From contig JBKEDB010000014.1 of NCBI GenBank assembly GCA_047975195.1, positions 62,001-126,000 on the forward strand: 64,000 nucleotides of DNA, in the 5' to 3' direction. The number at the start of each line of letters is the position of its first letter. Within the stretch, counting starts at the first letter, position 1. Shown here in pieces: positions 63,718 through 64,000 of this stretch. The notes under the pieces were generated by a model that saw nothing but the letters and a program-made list of their open reading frames with translations, was not told where the DNA came from and searched no databases. The position numbers and the translations under genes were made by a program. Origin of the DNA: Cumulibacter sp047975195 (GTDB lineage Bacteria; Actinomycetota; Actinomycetes; Mycobacteriales; Antricoccaceae).

Positions 63718-64000
63718 CTATAAGGTGATCACCTCGACGGGCAAGTAACTCGTCGCGGAAAAGTCCAGCTGTGACGGCGCGGCGCCCGCAGCGACCAACC
63801 GCGCGCCGAGGGCCGCCACCATCGCGCCGTTGTCGGTACACAAGCCAGCACGCGGCACCCGCAGCCCGATTCCGGCCTTGTCGCATCGCTGCTGAGCCAT
63901 CGCGCGCAGCCGCGAGTTCGCCGCGACACCGCCACCGATCTGCAGATGCTCCACACCGCGCTCGAGGCACGCCTTGATGGTTTTCATCGTCAGGACGTCC
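63718..64000 (-). CDS. tsaD: tRNA N6-adenosine threonylcarbamoyltransferase TsaD, C-terminal part (runs off the right edge)
   Basis: The frame is open to the window edge and reads DVLTMKTIKACLERGVEHL, then IGGGVAANSRLRAM, GIGLRVPRAGLCTDNGAMVAALGA, the diagnostic C-terminal region of TsaD/Gcp with the GGVAAN loop and the metal Asp in CTDNGAM. TsaD makes t6A37 in ANN-decoding tRNAs with TsaB/E and TsaC. Adjacent to groES/groEL as in mycobacteria (gcp). Confidence 0.93.
   Translation of the reverse strand, partial: DVLTMKTIKACLERGVEHLQIGGGVAANSRLRAMAQQRCDKAGIGLRVPRAGLCTDNGAMVAALGARLVAAGAAPSQLDFSATSYLPVEVITL

Overview
The window is a 64 kb stretch of the chromosome of a high-GC actinobacterium. 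Four things point that way: dense genes with strong GC bias at third codon positions, many GTG/TTG starts and leaderless-looking starts (TANNNT followed 6-7 nt later by ATG/GTG), actinobacteria-specific families (acyl-CoA carboxylase epsilon, DUF3017, DUF5319, DUF5336, PerM-like DUF6350, LpdA, His-tailed GroEL1), and gene orders that I recall from Mycobacterium tuberculosis. Those orders are birA/accD5/accE5/maf/accA3 (Rv3278c-Rv3285), lpdA/pmmB/upp/cdd/dacB/trpS (Rv3303c-Rv3336c), folD-DUF3017 (Rv3355c-Rv3356c), chorismate mutase/uvrD1/sucCD/DUF5336/perM/purN/purH (Rv0948c-Rv0957), and guaA/guaB3/guaB2/DUF5319/groEL1/groES/tsaD (Rv3396c-Rv3419c). I cannot name the genus. I see no transposase, integrase, phage gene, CRISPR array, tRNA or rRNA; this looks like ordinary core chromosome.

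Layout. 0-3 kb: sbcCD, a PH-domain membrane protein and birA on the minus strand. 3-7.4 kb: acyl-CoA carboxylase operon accD-accE-maf-accA; BirA, encoded divergently, biotinylates AccA. 7.5-10.1 kb: a coupled esterase and Baeyer-Villiger-type monooxygenase behind a DtxR/IdeR-like iron box. 10.4-18.5 kb: lpdA, a GGCT-like protein, a Ser/Thr kinase, a phosphohexomutase, upp, an acidic conserved protein and cdd (nucleoside/base salvage). 18.6-25 kb: a D,D-carboxypeptidase, a 2H phosphoesterase, trpS, a P450 and a D-aminoacylase-like amidohydrolase. 25-35 kb: an aromatic/histidinol-phosphate aminotransferase, a CBS-domain membrane protein, citrate synthase, a hydrolase, an AbiEi-like/DUF559 protein, an acyl-CoA ligase and monomeric isocitrate dehydrogenase. 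35-47 kb: a small secreted protein, folD-DUF3017, and the minus-strand run sucC-sucD-DUF5336-perM-uppP-purN-purH. 47-52.7 kb: a B12-binding domain protein, a membrane protein, UvrD/PcrA helicase and an attenuator-controlled chorismate mutase. 52.7-58.3 kb: guanine nucleotide operon guaB-guaB3-phosphatase-guaA and DUF5319. 58.3-64 kb: a dehydratase, groES-groEL1 under CIRCE control, a THUMP-like methyltransferase, an F420/PPOX-type protein and the 3' end of tsaD.

The observations I rate highest are: a Phe/Tyr-rich leader peptide with terminator and possible antiterminator upstream of chorismate mutase (50951-51094); an iron box upstream of an esterase-monooxygenase pair whose monooxygenase has a degenerate BVMO fingerprint; a cytidine deaminase in which a zinc-ligand Cys is Arg; an upp gene whose conserved N-terminal motif lies in another frame, as if 14 bp had been lost; and a perfect 20-bp tandem duplication at the folD/DUF3017 junction. 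No wholly new multi-gene system is evident.
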